Assembly (NCBI RefSeq): GCF_022869785.1
Contig: NZ_CP094997.1
Location: 3,162,001 to 3,226,000 of the forward strand
Direction: 5' to 3'
Source of the DNA: Dyadobacter chenwenxiniae
GTDB taxonomy: Bacteria; Bacteroidota; Bacteroidia; Cytophagales; Spirosomataceae
DNA length: 64,000 nt
The notes under the pieces were generated by a model. The model had not been told where the DNA came from and did not search any database. It worked only from the letters and a program-made list of their open reading frames with translations. Position 1 is the stretch's first letter; every line of letters begins with the position of its first letter. This document shows positions 50,914 through 59,152 of the stretch, in pieces. The translations under genes were made by a program, and so were the position numbers.

Positions 50914-52779
50914 ATGACCAGAAGACTCACCGTAGCGCAAGCTACGATTACATTTTTAAAGAACCAGTTCATCGAACGCGACGGCATTGAGCAGCCTTAT
51001 TTCGGCGGCTGTTTCGGCATTTTCGGGCATGGTAATGTGGCCGGATTGGGCCAGGCTTTGCAGGAAAACCCTGATTTCCGCTATTATCAATGTCGCAATG
51101 AGCAATCAATGGTGCATACGGCTGTGGCTTATGCGAAAGTCAAAAACCGTCTTGGCGCATTCGTTTGCACGACTTCCATAGGCCCCGGCGCGACGAATAT
51201 GATCACAGGCGCGGCTTTGGCGACCATTAATAGGCTGCCTGTTTTGCTTTTGCCCGGGGATATTTTCTCCACCCGCGAGCCAAACCCGGTTTTGCAGCAA
51301 TTGGAAAGTGCTTCTACGCAGGATATTTCGGTTAATGATTGTTTCAAACCCGTTTCAAAATACTGGGACCGCATTAACCGCCCCGAACAACTCATTTACT
51401 CACTCCCCGAAGTAATGCGCGTGCTGACTTCCCAAGCGGAAATGGGCGCAGTAACATTGTCGATGCCGCAGGATGTGCAAACGCATGCTTACGATTTCCC
51501 GGAAGAACTTTTCCAGAAAAAAGTCTGGCACGTAGGCAGGCCCCGCCCCGATTTAACAACATTACAAAAGGCTGCCGAATGGATAAAAAATTCTAAAAAT
51601 CCGGTGATTGTTGCGGGTGGCGGAGCCATTTATAGCGATGCAAGCGGCGTTTTGGACAGCTTTGCGACCAAAACAGGCATTCCAGTTGGTGAGACATTTG
51701 CAGGAAAAGGCGCTGTTCGTTATGACGCGCCTTACAGCATCGGCGGCCTGGGTGCAACGGGGACGAAGTATGCCATTGAAATTGCCAACGAAGCAGACAT
51801 TGTGATCGGCATAGGAACGCGATACAGCGATTTCACTACGGCTTCCAAGTCTATTTTCAAGAACCCAGATGTCAAGTTTATCAACATTAACATCAGTGAA
51901 TTCGATGCTTTCAAACACGCTGCATTACCGGTTATAGGGGATGCCAAGGCGGTTTTGGAAGAGTTGGGAGCGCTTTTGGGTGATTTTGAGGTGGATCAAC
52001 ATTATCGTCAGCGGATTGCTGAAATGAACAAAGCCTGGGATGATGAAGTGACGCAGATTTATGCAGAAGGAAACAGCACCGTTTCGCCTATCGATCAGGC
52101 TGTTGTGATCGGCACATTGAACAGCTTCATGGACGACAGGGATGTGATGATCAATGCATCGGGCAGTGCACCGGGTGATTTGCACAAATTATGGCGCGCG
52201 ACCGATCCGAAAAACTTCCATCTGGAATACGGTTTCTCCTGCATGGGCTACGAAATCGCGGCGGGAATGGGCGCAAAAATGGCGGATCCGACGCGGGAAA
52301 TTTACGTGATTTGCGGAGACGGCGGTTATCTGATGAACAATCACGAAATCGTGACATCCATCCAGGAAGGCGTTAAATTCACGATTTTGCTTTTGAATAA
52401 TAATGGTTATGCCAGCATAGGCGGACTTTCGGAAAGCATAGGAAGCGAGCGATTTGGGACTATGTATAAATACCGGGATGAAAATTCGGGGCAGTTGTCA
52501 GGAGAATTCCTGCCAGTGGATTTGGCCAAAAATGCAGAAAGCCTTGGAGCGAATGTCATCCGTGCCACAGATCGTGAATCTTTGGAAAATGCTCTGGCTC
52601 AGTCCAAAACAGCGAATAGGACAACAGTGATTTACATTGAAACCAGTCTTTACCGCACCGTGAAGGGTTATAATGCATGGTGGGAAGTGCCTATCGCGGA
52701 AGTTTCGACTTCGCCGGGCGTTCAAAAGGCTTTTGAAAACTATAAAACAAACAAAAAAGAACAGCGCATTTTCCTGTAA
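50914..52779 (+). CDS. iolD: 3D-(3,5/4)-trihydroxycyclohexane-1,2-dione acylhydrolase
   Basis: 621 residues, a thiamine-diphosphate enzyme of the acetolactate-synthase type. Markers are 'LTVAQATITFLKNQFIERDG', 'FGGCFGIFGHGNVAGLGQAL', 'RNEQSMVHTAVAYAKV' (conserved Glu), 'CTTSIGPGATNMITGAALAT' and the ThDP motif 'ICGDGGYLMNNHEIVTSIQE' with 'NNNGYASIGGLSESIGSERF'. It opens the inositol ring by hydrolysing the C-C bond of the diketone. It is 25 bp after iolJ and 3 bp before iolE. Confidence 0.96.
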   Translation: MTRRLTVAQATITFLKNQFIERDGIEQPYFGGCFGIFGHGNVAGLGQALQENPDFRYYQCRNEQSMVHTAVAYAKVKNRLGAFVCTTSIGPGATNMITGAALATINRLPVLLLPGDIFSTREPNPVLQQLESASTQDISVNDCFKPVSKYWDRINRPEQLIYSLPEVMRVLTSQAEMGAVTLSMPQDVQTHAYDFPEELFQKKVWHVGRPRPDLTTLQKAAEWIKNSKNPVIVAGGGAIYSDASGVLDSFATKTGIPVGETFAGKGAVRYDAPYSIGGLGATGTKYAIEIANEADIVIGIGTRYSDFTTASKSIFKNPDVKFININISEFDAFKHAALPVIGDAKAVLEELGALLGDFEVDQHYRQRIAEMNKAWDDEVTQIYAEGNSTVSPIDQAVVIGTLNSFMDDRDVMINASGSAPGDLHKLWRATDPKNFHLEYGFSCMGYEIAAGMGAKMADPTREIYVICGDGGYLMNNHEIVTSIQEGVKFTILLLNNNGYASIGGLSESIGSERFGTMYKYRDENSGQLSGEFLPVDLAKNAESLGANVIRATDRESLENALAQSKTANRTTVIYIETSLYRTVKGYNAWWEVPIAEVSTSPGVQKAFENYKTNKKEQRIFL

Positions 52780-52782
52780 GTC

Positions 52783-53685
52783 ATGAACTTCGAGAACATT
52801 AAATTAGGCGTTGCGCCCATCAACTGGACCAACGACGATATGCCCGAACTGGGCGGTGAGAATACATTTGAGCAATGCATCAGCGAAATGGCGCTGGCCG
52901 GATTCACAGGCTGCGAGGTTGGCAACAAGTTTCCACGCGATACGAATGTTTTAAAAAAAGCATTGGAATTGAGGGGGTTGCAGATTTGCAACCAATGGAA
53001 CAGTTACGAGCTTACGACCAAGACATTTGCTGAAAACCGGAAAAACTTCACAACATTGCTTGACTTCCTGGACACCATGGGCGCGAAAGTAATCGGCGGC
53101 GGTGAGACTGGAAACAGTTGCCAGGGTCAAATGAATGTGCCTGTTTTTGAAGGAAAAGGCATGTTGAAGACCAAGGATGAATGGAACAGCTTCACTTTTG
53201 GCCTGAATGAGCTAGGCAAAATCGCCCGAGACCGTGGCATAAAGCTGGCTTTTCACCACCATATGGGAACTTGCATTCAAACCGTTGAAGAAACGGATCG
53301 CCTGCTCAATGAAACCGATCCCGAAAATGTGTTCCTGAACTATGATTGCGGACATTTCTACTTCGCAGGCGAAGATCCGGCGGCTGCGCTGCAAAAATAC
53401 ATTGGCCGCACAGCGCATATTCACTTGAAAGACGTTCGCCCAAACATTTTGCAACGTGTTCACGACGAAAAGCTTAGCTTCCTGACAGCCGTAAAAAGCG
53501 GCGTTTTCACGGTTCCCGGCGATTCCGAAGGCTCCATCGATTTTCCTGCGCTTTTCGCTATCATTAAAGAAAGTGATTATAACGGCTGGATTGTTCTCGA
53601 AGCAGAACAAGACCCCGCCAAAGCCAACCCACTAGAATACGCCATCATCGCCCGGAAGTTCTTTAAAAACTTGACTGGAATTTAA
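52783..53685 (+). CDS. iolE: myo-inosose-2 dehydratase
   Basis: 300 residues, TIM-barrel of the AP-endonuclease-2/xylose-isomerase-like fold. 'LGVAPINWTNDDMPELGGEN' opens the protein, with 'GGGETGNSCQG', 'LAFHHHMGTCIQTVEETDRL', 'NYDCGHFYFAGEDPAAALQK' and 'HIHLKDVRPNILQRV' as metal and substrate motifs, and 'SEGSIDFPALFAIIKESDYN' near the end. It removes water from scyllo-inosose. It is the last gene of the operon, only 18 nt from the broken DUF5615 remnant. Confidence 0.95.
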   Translation: MNFENIKLGVAPINWTNDDMPELGGENTFEQCISEMALAGFTGCEVGNKFPRDTNVLKKALELRGLQICNQWNSYELTTKTFAENRKNFTTLLDFLDTMGAKVIGGGETGNSCQGQMNVPVFEGKGMLKTKDEWNSFTFGLNELGKIARDRGIKLAFHHHMGTCIQTVEETDRLLNETDPENVFLNYDCGHFYFAGEDPAAALQKYIGRTAHIHLKDVRPNILQRVHDEKLSFLTAVKSGVFTVPGDSEGSIDFPALFAIIKESDYNGWIVLEAEQDPAKANPLEYAIIARKFFKNLTGI

Positions 53686-53702
53686 TACAAGCTACATTTC
53701 AC

Positions 53703-53837
53703 TTATCGCCACGGGTCCGAAAGGAATTCTTGCTTTTTTGAGATAACTCCTGACCTGTGGCGATAGCTTTGTAAGCTCAGTATAGGAAAATCTTCTTTTA
53801 GTCTTTTGGGTAAATTTTCGTCAAGCAGCAGCTTCAT
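53703..53837 (-). pseudogene. Remnant of a DUF5615 (PIN-like) toxin, N-terminal end only
   Basis: A 44-codon frame starts at ATG 53837, overlapping the end of the DUF433 gene by 17 nt. Its first 17 residues, MKLLLDENLPKRLKEDF, match the conserved start of DUF5615 PIN-like proteins (the LLDENLP metal-binding strand). After that the similarity ends abruptly ('PILSLQSYRHRSGVISKKQE') and a stop comes at 53703. The family is normally about 110 residues, so two thirds are lost, probably by deletion at the edge of the iol operon. Confidence 0.75.
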
Positions 53838-54060
53838 ACAGCTCGGCTATGTTCTTTGACGACGTTATCTTGCTGGCAACTTCCAGTAATGCGATCGCCT
53901 GCTCTTTACTCACAGTTGGAAAATCATCCAAAAACTCATCCAAGGAAACGCCCGCTTCCAAATGATCGAATAGCGATTCAATAGGCACGCGGGTTCCGCT
54001 GAAAACGGGCTGACCGCCTAGAATGTCACTGTCGATTGTCACTATTTGCTTGATGTCCAT
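53821..54060 (-). CDS. DUF433 antitoxin-like protein
   Basis: 79 residues. 'ILGGQPVFSGTRVPIESLFD' and 'HLEAGVSLDEFLDDFPTVSK' are the DUF433 (VapB45-like) winged-helix signature. DUF433 genes usually precede and overlap a DUF5615 PIN-like nuclease gene; here the overlap is preserved but the partner is truncated. An 11-bp palindrome directly upstream is a likely self-operator. Confidence 0.92.
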   Translation of the reverse strand: MDIKQIVTIDSDILGGQPVFSGTRVPIESLFDHLEAGVSLDEFLDDFPTVSKEQAIALLEVASKITSSKNIAELYEAAA

Positions 54061-54066
54061 AAATTC

Positions 54067-54093
54067 TTCACTTTACACTTGCTGTAAAGTGAA
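54067..54093. promoter_or_regulatory. Palindromic operator candidate upstream of DUF433
   Basis: Perfect 11-bp arms TTCACTTTACA and TGTAAAGTGAA with a 5-bp spacer end 7 bp before the DUF433 start codon, the position expected for antitoxin autorepression. Confidence 0.65.
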
Positions 54094-54234
54094 TCAATAT
54101 TCACACTTATTAAATCTCTATTAAATTTACCCTTAAACCCTGCATTTAAACGCTCACCCGCGCCACAAAGCTTATATGACATACGTAATAGCAGTATAGT
54201 TCGTTAAACAACTTAATTCAACAAACCTGCTAAT

Positions 54235-55689
54235 ATGTTAAATTATAAAAAGTTAAACCTTCTTTTTGCATTTGCTTTTGCTGTGTTGGTGGCGGGCTGC
54301 AAGGATAAAGATGTCCAGCCTGACGTTTTAACCGCAGCCGATTCGACTTCTGTTACAGATTATAGAGCAGTTAATGCGTGGCTTTATGAGGTGATGGACG
54401 ATGCTTATTTCTGGTATAAAAATCTCCCTGCCGAATCAAGTCTGGATGCTTCGCAAACCCCTTATGATTACTTTGAAAAGCTTGTTTACGAGCGCCAGAC
54501 AGTCGACCGTTTTTCAGCCGTGACGGATGACATTGACGCACTTCAAAATGAATTCAATGGCGTGAGCAGAATTTTCGGGATCAGTTATTCGCTTTCGTAC
54601 ATTGATGATGGTAACTCGAATATTGCTGCATTTTTGAATTATGTTGTAAAAGGAAGCCCGGCCGCCGCTGCGGGTCTGAAAAGAGGTGATATCATCCTAA
54701 AAGTCAATGGAACTCAGCTTACGCAAGCCAATTATGTGTCGTTGTTAAGCAGCAATGAGACTGTTAATGTGACATTAGGCGCATTGCAAGACAGTAAAAT
54801 TGTGGCAACAAATACGACTTATTCGATCACAAAAGCGGAAGTTACGGAAGATCCGGTTGCATTCTCAACAGTCATTTCAAAACCGGCTTTGGGCAAGACG
54901 GTTGGTTACCTCGTTTATACGCAATTTGTGCCCGGCAATGCGGCGGATGCAAGTCAATATGACAATGAACTCCGTCAGATCTTTGCAGATTTCAAAGCAA
55001 AAGGTGTAAACGAACTGGTGCTCGATTTGCGCCTGAATTCCGGTGGATACATAAGTTCTGCAAATACTTTGGCTTCGCTGATCGGCAAAAACATTACGGC
55101 TTCCAAAATATTTTATAAGGAGCAATGGAATGATAAATACATTGCATATTGGCAAAAAGCAAATGGTGCCAATGCGCTGAATTACAATTTCCAGGCTGAA
55201 ACCAACAACATTGGCAGCAATCTCAATCGCGTTTTTGTGTTGACGTCAAACGGAACAGCATCTGCAAGCGAGTTGGTTATCAACGGGTTGAAACCATATA
55301 TGAATGTTGTGACGATCGGCGAGAACACTGCGGGTAAAAACTTGTTCGGTTCATTGATCAGCGACGACAAGGAACGGTGGAAATGGGGTGCTTACGTCAT
55401 GCTCGGTCAGACAGCCAACGCCAACAATGAATCCGATTACGGAACGGTTGACGGAATGACCCCTGACTATGTTGTGGAAGATTCGAAAGTCCCGTACAGC
55501 GCCTTTGGTGATGAAAACGAGACACTTTTACGCAAAGCGCTGGAAGTGATGGGCGTTCCTGTTGTTGCAGCAGGAAGAGTTGCGACTGCTAAGACAGTGG
55601 AGCCGTTCCGAAAACTGCTTCGTGATGATCTTCAACCAAGGAAAAATCTGATGATTAAGGATGGCATTCTCAAAACCACTAACCAGTAA
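54235..55689 (+). CDS. S41-family (C-terminal processing) peptidase lipoprotein
   Basis: 484 residues. Lipobox LVAGC gives Cys22. A short N-terminal helical domain (about 40-110) is followed by a PDZ domain (about 118-200; 'YVVKGSPAAAAGLKRGDIIL') and the S41 protease domain (about 220-430). The nucleophile is Ser344 in 'SNGTASASELVINGL' and the general base Lys368 in 'IGENTAGKNLFGS'. It resembles tail-specific/CtpA proteases of Bacteroidota, probably anchored in the periplasm or outer membrane. A terminator follows at 55715. Confidence 0.92.
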   Translation: MLNYKKLNLLFAFAFAVLVAGCKDKDVQPDVLTAADSTSVTDYRAVNAWLYEVMDDAYFWYKNLPAESSLDASQTPYDYFEKLVYERQTVDRFSAVTDDIDALQNEFNGVSRIFGISYSLSYIDDGNSNIAAFLNYVVKGSPAAAAGLKRGDIILKVNGTQLTQANYVSLLSSNETVNVTLGALQDSKIVATNTTYSITKAEVTEDPVAFSTVISKPALGKTVGYLVYTQFVPGNAADASQYDNELRQIFADFKAKGVNELVLDLRLNSGGYISSANTLASLIGKNITASKIFYKEQWNDKYIAYWQKANGANALNYNFQAETNNIGSNLNRVFVLTSNGTASASELVINGLKPYMNVVTIGENTAGKNLFGSLISDDKERWKWGAYVMLGQTANANNESDYGTVDGMTPDYVVEDSKVPYSAFGDENETLLRKALEVMGVPVVAAGRVATAKTVEPFRKLLRDDLQPRKNLMIKDGILKTTNQ

Positions 55690-55714
55690 ATCCGCCCCAT
55701 AACAGTGCATTCAG

Positions 55715-55744
55715 AGAGGTTCCCGTATGGGAACCTCTTTTTTT
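55715..55744 (+). terminator. Intrinsic terminator after the S41 peptidase gene
   Basis: Arms AGAGGTTCCC and GGGAACCTCT with the loop GTAT, followed by seven T. Confidence 0.92.
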
Positions 55745-55839
55745 TACACGTTTCCCCGCATTAAATAAGCTGGACAAAACAGTTAATCTGACGGATTTCG
55801 CGTAATTTTATTCTAATTTACTCACGGCCTCGGCTGAAT

Positions 55840-57831
55840 ATGAAAATACGATTACTGTTCCTTTTTCTTTGCGCACTATCCTATCTGCCGAGCGCTTTCG
55901 GCCAGACCGTTAAGCATACTTACCGATTTTACGAAACTCTTGAGGTGGCTGCTCCCGAGTGCGGGCCTGCGCTAGCGCCTGCAAAAGCATTGGGTACATG
56001 CCCTGCTCCTGCATCGGGCGGTGATTTTATCAGTGATGTGCTCCCCTGCGGCGTTCAAAGAACCGTTTATCAGAACAACCTGAACTGGGGTCTGATGTAT
56101 CCGAATACAGAAGGGGCAATCACCAATAATTATACAATCCAAATGTATATTAAACCGACGAACTGGGGTACAACCTGGGCGCGGATCATTGATTTTTCAA
56201 ATGGAGGTTCGGATCAGGGTATTTATTTTAAGGATAAGAACGGGTCAACGGATCGCTGCATTGACTTTTACCCTTACGGAATTGCAGGAGCCTGCCCTTT
56301 TTTTAATACAAACACTTACTATCTTCTGACTTTCACACGGAATGGCCAAACCGGCATTATGGACGTTTATGTTGATAACACCCTGTTTGCGTCATACAAT
56401 GATGAAGATGGAAGATATGTAGGAAAAGCAGGAACGCCAATCTACATTTTCAGGGACGACCAGTCGGTCTCATGCGAATCCGGTCAGGCTCATTTTGGAT
56501 ATTTATCATTTACGGATCAGTATTATTCCAAAACCGATGTTGACAAAGCATTCAACGAGATTTGTTTTACAGCCAATATCAATCCAAACGCAGACTTTTC
56601 CATCGCGCCGCTGGCCATTTGCAAATCCGATCAAAACGTTGCAATAGCTTATACGGGCACAATTCCAGTGCCTGGCGAGGGTTATACTTTCGAGTGGGAT
56701 TTTGATGGCGCACAGATTATTTCGGGAACGGGAATGGGTCCTTATGTGGTGAAATGGAACAGCACGGGAGAGAAAGACGTAGGCCTGACCATTACCAACA
56801 TTAAATGTGGAAATAAGATCGTCAATATCAAACAAGCAACTGTCAGCGACCTCAGTCTGACCACCACACTGGAACCGGGAACATGCGACAAAACGAGCGA
56901 AGGAACGCTTACTGTTACCGGAAAAGGCGGCACGATGCCATATCAATTTTCAATCGATTCCATTAATTATCAGGCTGATGCATCATTCAAGCTTTTTCCT
57001 GCCGATTATAAAGTTTTTATGAAGGATAGCGATGGTTGCGTGGTGAATGAGGCAGTGAAAGTTGAGTTTGCGAGCAACATTAATGTGCAGACCATTGGCG
57101 ACACGACAGTTTGTGCAGGTGAGTCTGTCCAGCTTTTTACAACGAGTAATGCGCAGAACTTCGCTTGGGAAGCGCAGCCCAGCCTGGATAACCCCAATGT
57201 TAAGGACCCGACTGCAAGACCCTCTGTTACAACACAATATGTGGTTAATGCATCGCTTGGAGTTTGCAATTTAAGGGATACGGTCACGATCCAGGTTGCT
57301 CCGGCGATTGAGGTCAGGGCTACCCGGGATGCAATTATTGATATAAACGTCCCTTTCCAGCTCGTCGCGTCGTCCCCTCAGGTCACTAACCTGAGCGATG
57401 CCACTTTCACCTGGTCACCGCCCAACGGACTTGACAATCCCGCGAGCCCCAGCCCTGTCGCCACATTGCAGACCGACCAAAGTTACACCGTTGCCATCAC
57501 CTCCGGAATGGGTTGCACGGGCACAGCGACTGTAAATCTCCGGGTTAGGCAGCGCGAAAATCTTACAGTCCCGACAGCCTTTACACCAGATGGCGATGGA
57601 AAAAATGAAGTGCTGAATCCTATTTTGAACGGGGTAACGAGCCTGACCTATTTCAAAATCTATAACCGCTGGGGACAGCTGATGTTCTATACGAAAGAAT
57701 TGAATAAAGGCTGGGACGGCACTTATGACGGCAAACCAGCCGTTTCAGGTACTTATGTATGGATGATCGAAGGGATCTCCAACGAAGGAAAAGTGATGAA
57801 GAAGAATGGAGCAGTAATGTTGATTAAATAA
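55840..57831 (+). CDS. Type IX-secreted multidomain surface protein (type B sorting domain)
   Basis: 663 residues with signal peptide (cleavage near AFGQ). A LamG/concanavalin-like domain (about 20-245; 'NYTIQMYIKPTNWGTTWARI') is followed by PKD-like and Ig-like modules (about 255-560; 'GEGYTFEWDFDGAQIISGTG', 'CAGESVQLFTTSNAQNFAWE'). The C-terminal 90 residues are the gliding-motility/T9SS type B domain: 'VPTAFTPDGDGKNEVLNPIL', 'YFKIYNRWGQLMFYT', 'GWDGTYDGKPAVSGTYVWMI'. It should be exported through the type IX system and attached to or released from the surface, as a carbohydrate-binding or adhesive protein. Confidence 0.9.
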   Translation: MKIRLLFLFLCALSYLPSAFGQTVKHTYRFYETLEVAAPECGPALAPAKALGTCPAPASGGDFISDVLPCGVQRTVYQNNLNWGLMYPNTEGAITNNYTIQMYIKPTNWGTTWARIIDFSNGGSDQGIYFKDKNGSTDRCIDFYPYGIAGACPFFNTNTYYLLTFTRNGQTGIMDVYVDNTLFASYNDEDGRYVGKAGTPIYIFRDDQSVSCESGQAHFGYLSFTDQYYSKTDVDKAFNEICFTANINPNADFSIAPLAICKSDQNVAIAYTGTIPVPGEGYTFEWDFDGAQIISGTGMGPYVVKWNSTGEKDVGLTITNIKCGNKIVNIKQATVSDLSLTTTLEPGTCDKTSEGTLTVTGKGGTMPYQFSIDSINYQADASFKLFPADYKVFMKDSDGCVVNEAVKVEFASNINVQTIGDTTVCAGESVQLFTTSNAQNFAWEAQPSLDNPNVKDPTARPSVTTQYVVNASLGVCNLRDTVTIQVAPAIEVRATRDAIIDINVPFQLVASSPQVTNLSDATFTWSPPNGLDNPASPSPVATLQTDQSYTVAITSGMGCTGTATVNLRVRQRENLTVPTAFTPDGDGKNEVLNPILNGVTSLTYFKIYNRWGQLMFYTKELNKGWDGTYDGKPAVSGTYVWMIEGISNEGKVMKKNGAVMLIK

Positions 57832-57855
57832 AACCAACTGCCGCGAGCCCAGTCA

Positions 57856-58017
57856 CTAACTGCCACGCTGAGCATACGCTAAACTATCACACTGAGCCCC
57901 GACTCTAAACTGTCACGCTGAGCCCGACTCTCAAATGTCACGCTGAGCGCACTCTAAACTGTCACGCTGAGCGCACTCTAAACTGTCACGCTGAGCGGAG
58001 CCGAAGCGCCGCTCAAC
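57856..58017. repeat. Six tandem units of about 24 nt
   Basis: Units share the core CTAAACTGTCACGCTGAGC and vary in a short linker; boundaries are at 57856, 57879, 57905, 57930, 57954 and 57978. The last unit continues as GGAGCCGAAGCGCCGCTCAA, giving GAGCGGAGCCGAAGCGCCGCTC, an imperfect hairpin. This TGTCACGCTGAGCGGAGCCGAAG-type motif resembles intergenic repeats found widely in Bacteroidota. It lies between convergent genes. Confidence 0.85.
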
Positions 58018-58026
58018 GTAAACAAG

Positions 58027-59010
58027 TTACTTAATCCAGCTAAACTCATACTGCAATTCCGGGATCCTTGTCCGGTCGGCGATCCTTTTTAATCTGTCCG
58101 GAAGCGCCATCAAGTAATCTCTGGCTTTCTCCGCTTTTTCGTTGATGTTCCTAACCGCCCCGATCTCCCATTCAATCAGGAGACTATCCAGGATTTCGAT
58201 GTAATCATTTGTTGTGTAAACGCCTAGTCTTTGTGCTGCGTCCGAGAAATGGGAAAAAGTGTCACCCATTTTCACACCCGATTCTCTCAGGAAATGCGCG
58301 GGCATCACAATTTTCTTCCGCATCATATCTTCTAATGCAAGCAGCAGTTCAGAAGGGTCAACTTCCAGGATCCGTCTCACAAAGTCCTTATAAGCCTTTG
58401 CATGGCGCATTTCATCGGATGCAATTACCCCGCAAATTTTAGATAAATGCGGATTTCCGAATTTCTTGGCCAATGTTGCAGTTCTTCTGTGCGAAACATT
58501 AGTGGCCAACTCCTGGAATGATGTGTAAATAAAGTTGCGGTAAGGATCACGGTCAGTTCCGATATCAAAACCATCGGCAATCAAAAACTGCGTTGAAACC
58601 TCCATAGCACGCATATTCACGCGGCCAGACAAGTAAAGATATTTATTCAAAAGGTCACCGTGGCGGTTTTCCTCCGCCGTCCAGCTGCGCACCCACGACG
58701 CCCAGCCCGAAGGCTGATCCACCTGATCCACCCCGATCACGTCCATAAGCCAGGATTCATAAGTAGGCAATGCTTCCTCAGTAATGGTGTCGCCGATCAG
58801 CACGGCTATATAATCGTAAGGCAATTCGCGGCAACTTTCCTGCAACAATTTCACCTCGCTGAAAAAATTTTCATCACTGGAATCCGGCAAAAAATCCGAG
58901 GGTTGCCAATTCTCTTCAATCGGCTTTAAATATTCGGCCATTAGCACATCCAGGTCCTTTCCTACGTGTTGCATGACTTCAAGCCTTTCTGCTGAAAGTG
59001 CGGTATCCAT
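58027..59010 (-). CDS. Acyl-ACP desaturase (soluble di-iron type)
   Basis: 327 residues. Di-iron ligand motifs are complete: 'TAEENRHGDLL' with EENRHG at 113-118 and 'ASDEMRHAKAY' with DEMRH at 199-203, plus Glu in 'TSFQELATNVSHRRT' and the early 'EEALPTYE'. It belongs to the plant-type stearoyl-ACP delta-9 desaturase family (fatty acid desaturase type 2), which places a double bond in acyl-ACP using ferredoxin and O2. It diverges from a PlsC acyltransferase gene, which fits membrane-lipid synthesis. Confidence 0.94.
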   Translation of the reverse strand: MDTALSAERLEVMQHVGKDLDVLMAEYLKPIEENWQPSDFLPDSSDENFFSEVKLLQESCRELPYDYIAVLIGDTITEEALPTYESWLMDVIGVDQVDQPSGWASWVRSWTAEENRHGDLLNKYLYLSGRVNMRAMEVSTQFLIADGFDIGTDRDPYRNFIYTSFQELATNVSHRRTATLAKKFGNPHLSKICGVIASDEMRHAKAYKDFVRRILEVDPSELLLALEDMMRKKIVMPAHFLRESGVKMGDTFSHFSDAAQRLGVYTTNDYIEILDSLLIEWEIGAVRNINEKAEKARDYLMALPDRLKRIADRTRIPELQYEFSWIK

Positions 59011-59152
59011 TATATTTTCTATTTTTAGCTCTGTTTGTTAATTTACAAATTACGTGAATTAAATGTAAGTATCGAATGACTTTTATCATTTCACGGGCCA
59101 CAAATTATGACAATCAACGCAGTTTTAAACTATTTTTGCAGAAAAAAACTGA

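Noticed and set aside
49869..50987. Antisense frames over iolJ
   Set aside because: Shadows of a conserved aldolase gene with no recognisable domain.
53697..53820. In-frame continuation of DUF433 past its TGA
   Set aside because: It gives about 40 residues with no known similarity; DUF433 proteins normally end where this one does.
57856..58017. Possible CRISPR array
   Set aside because: Units are directly tandem and degenerate, with no unique spacers.
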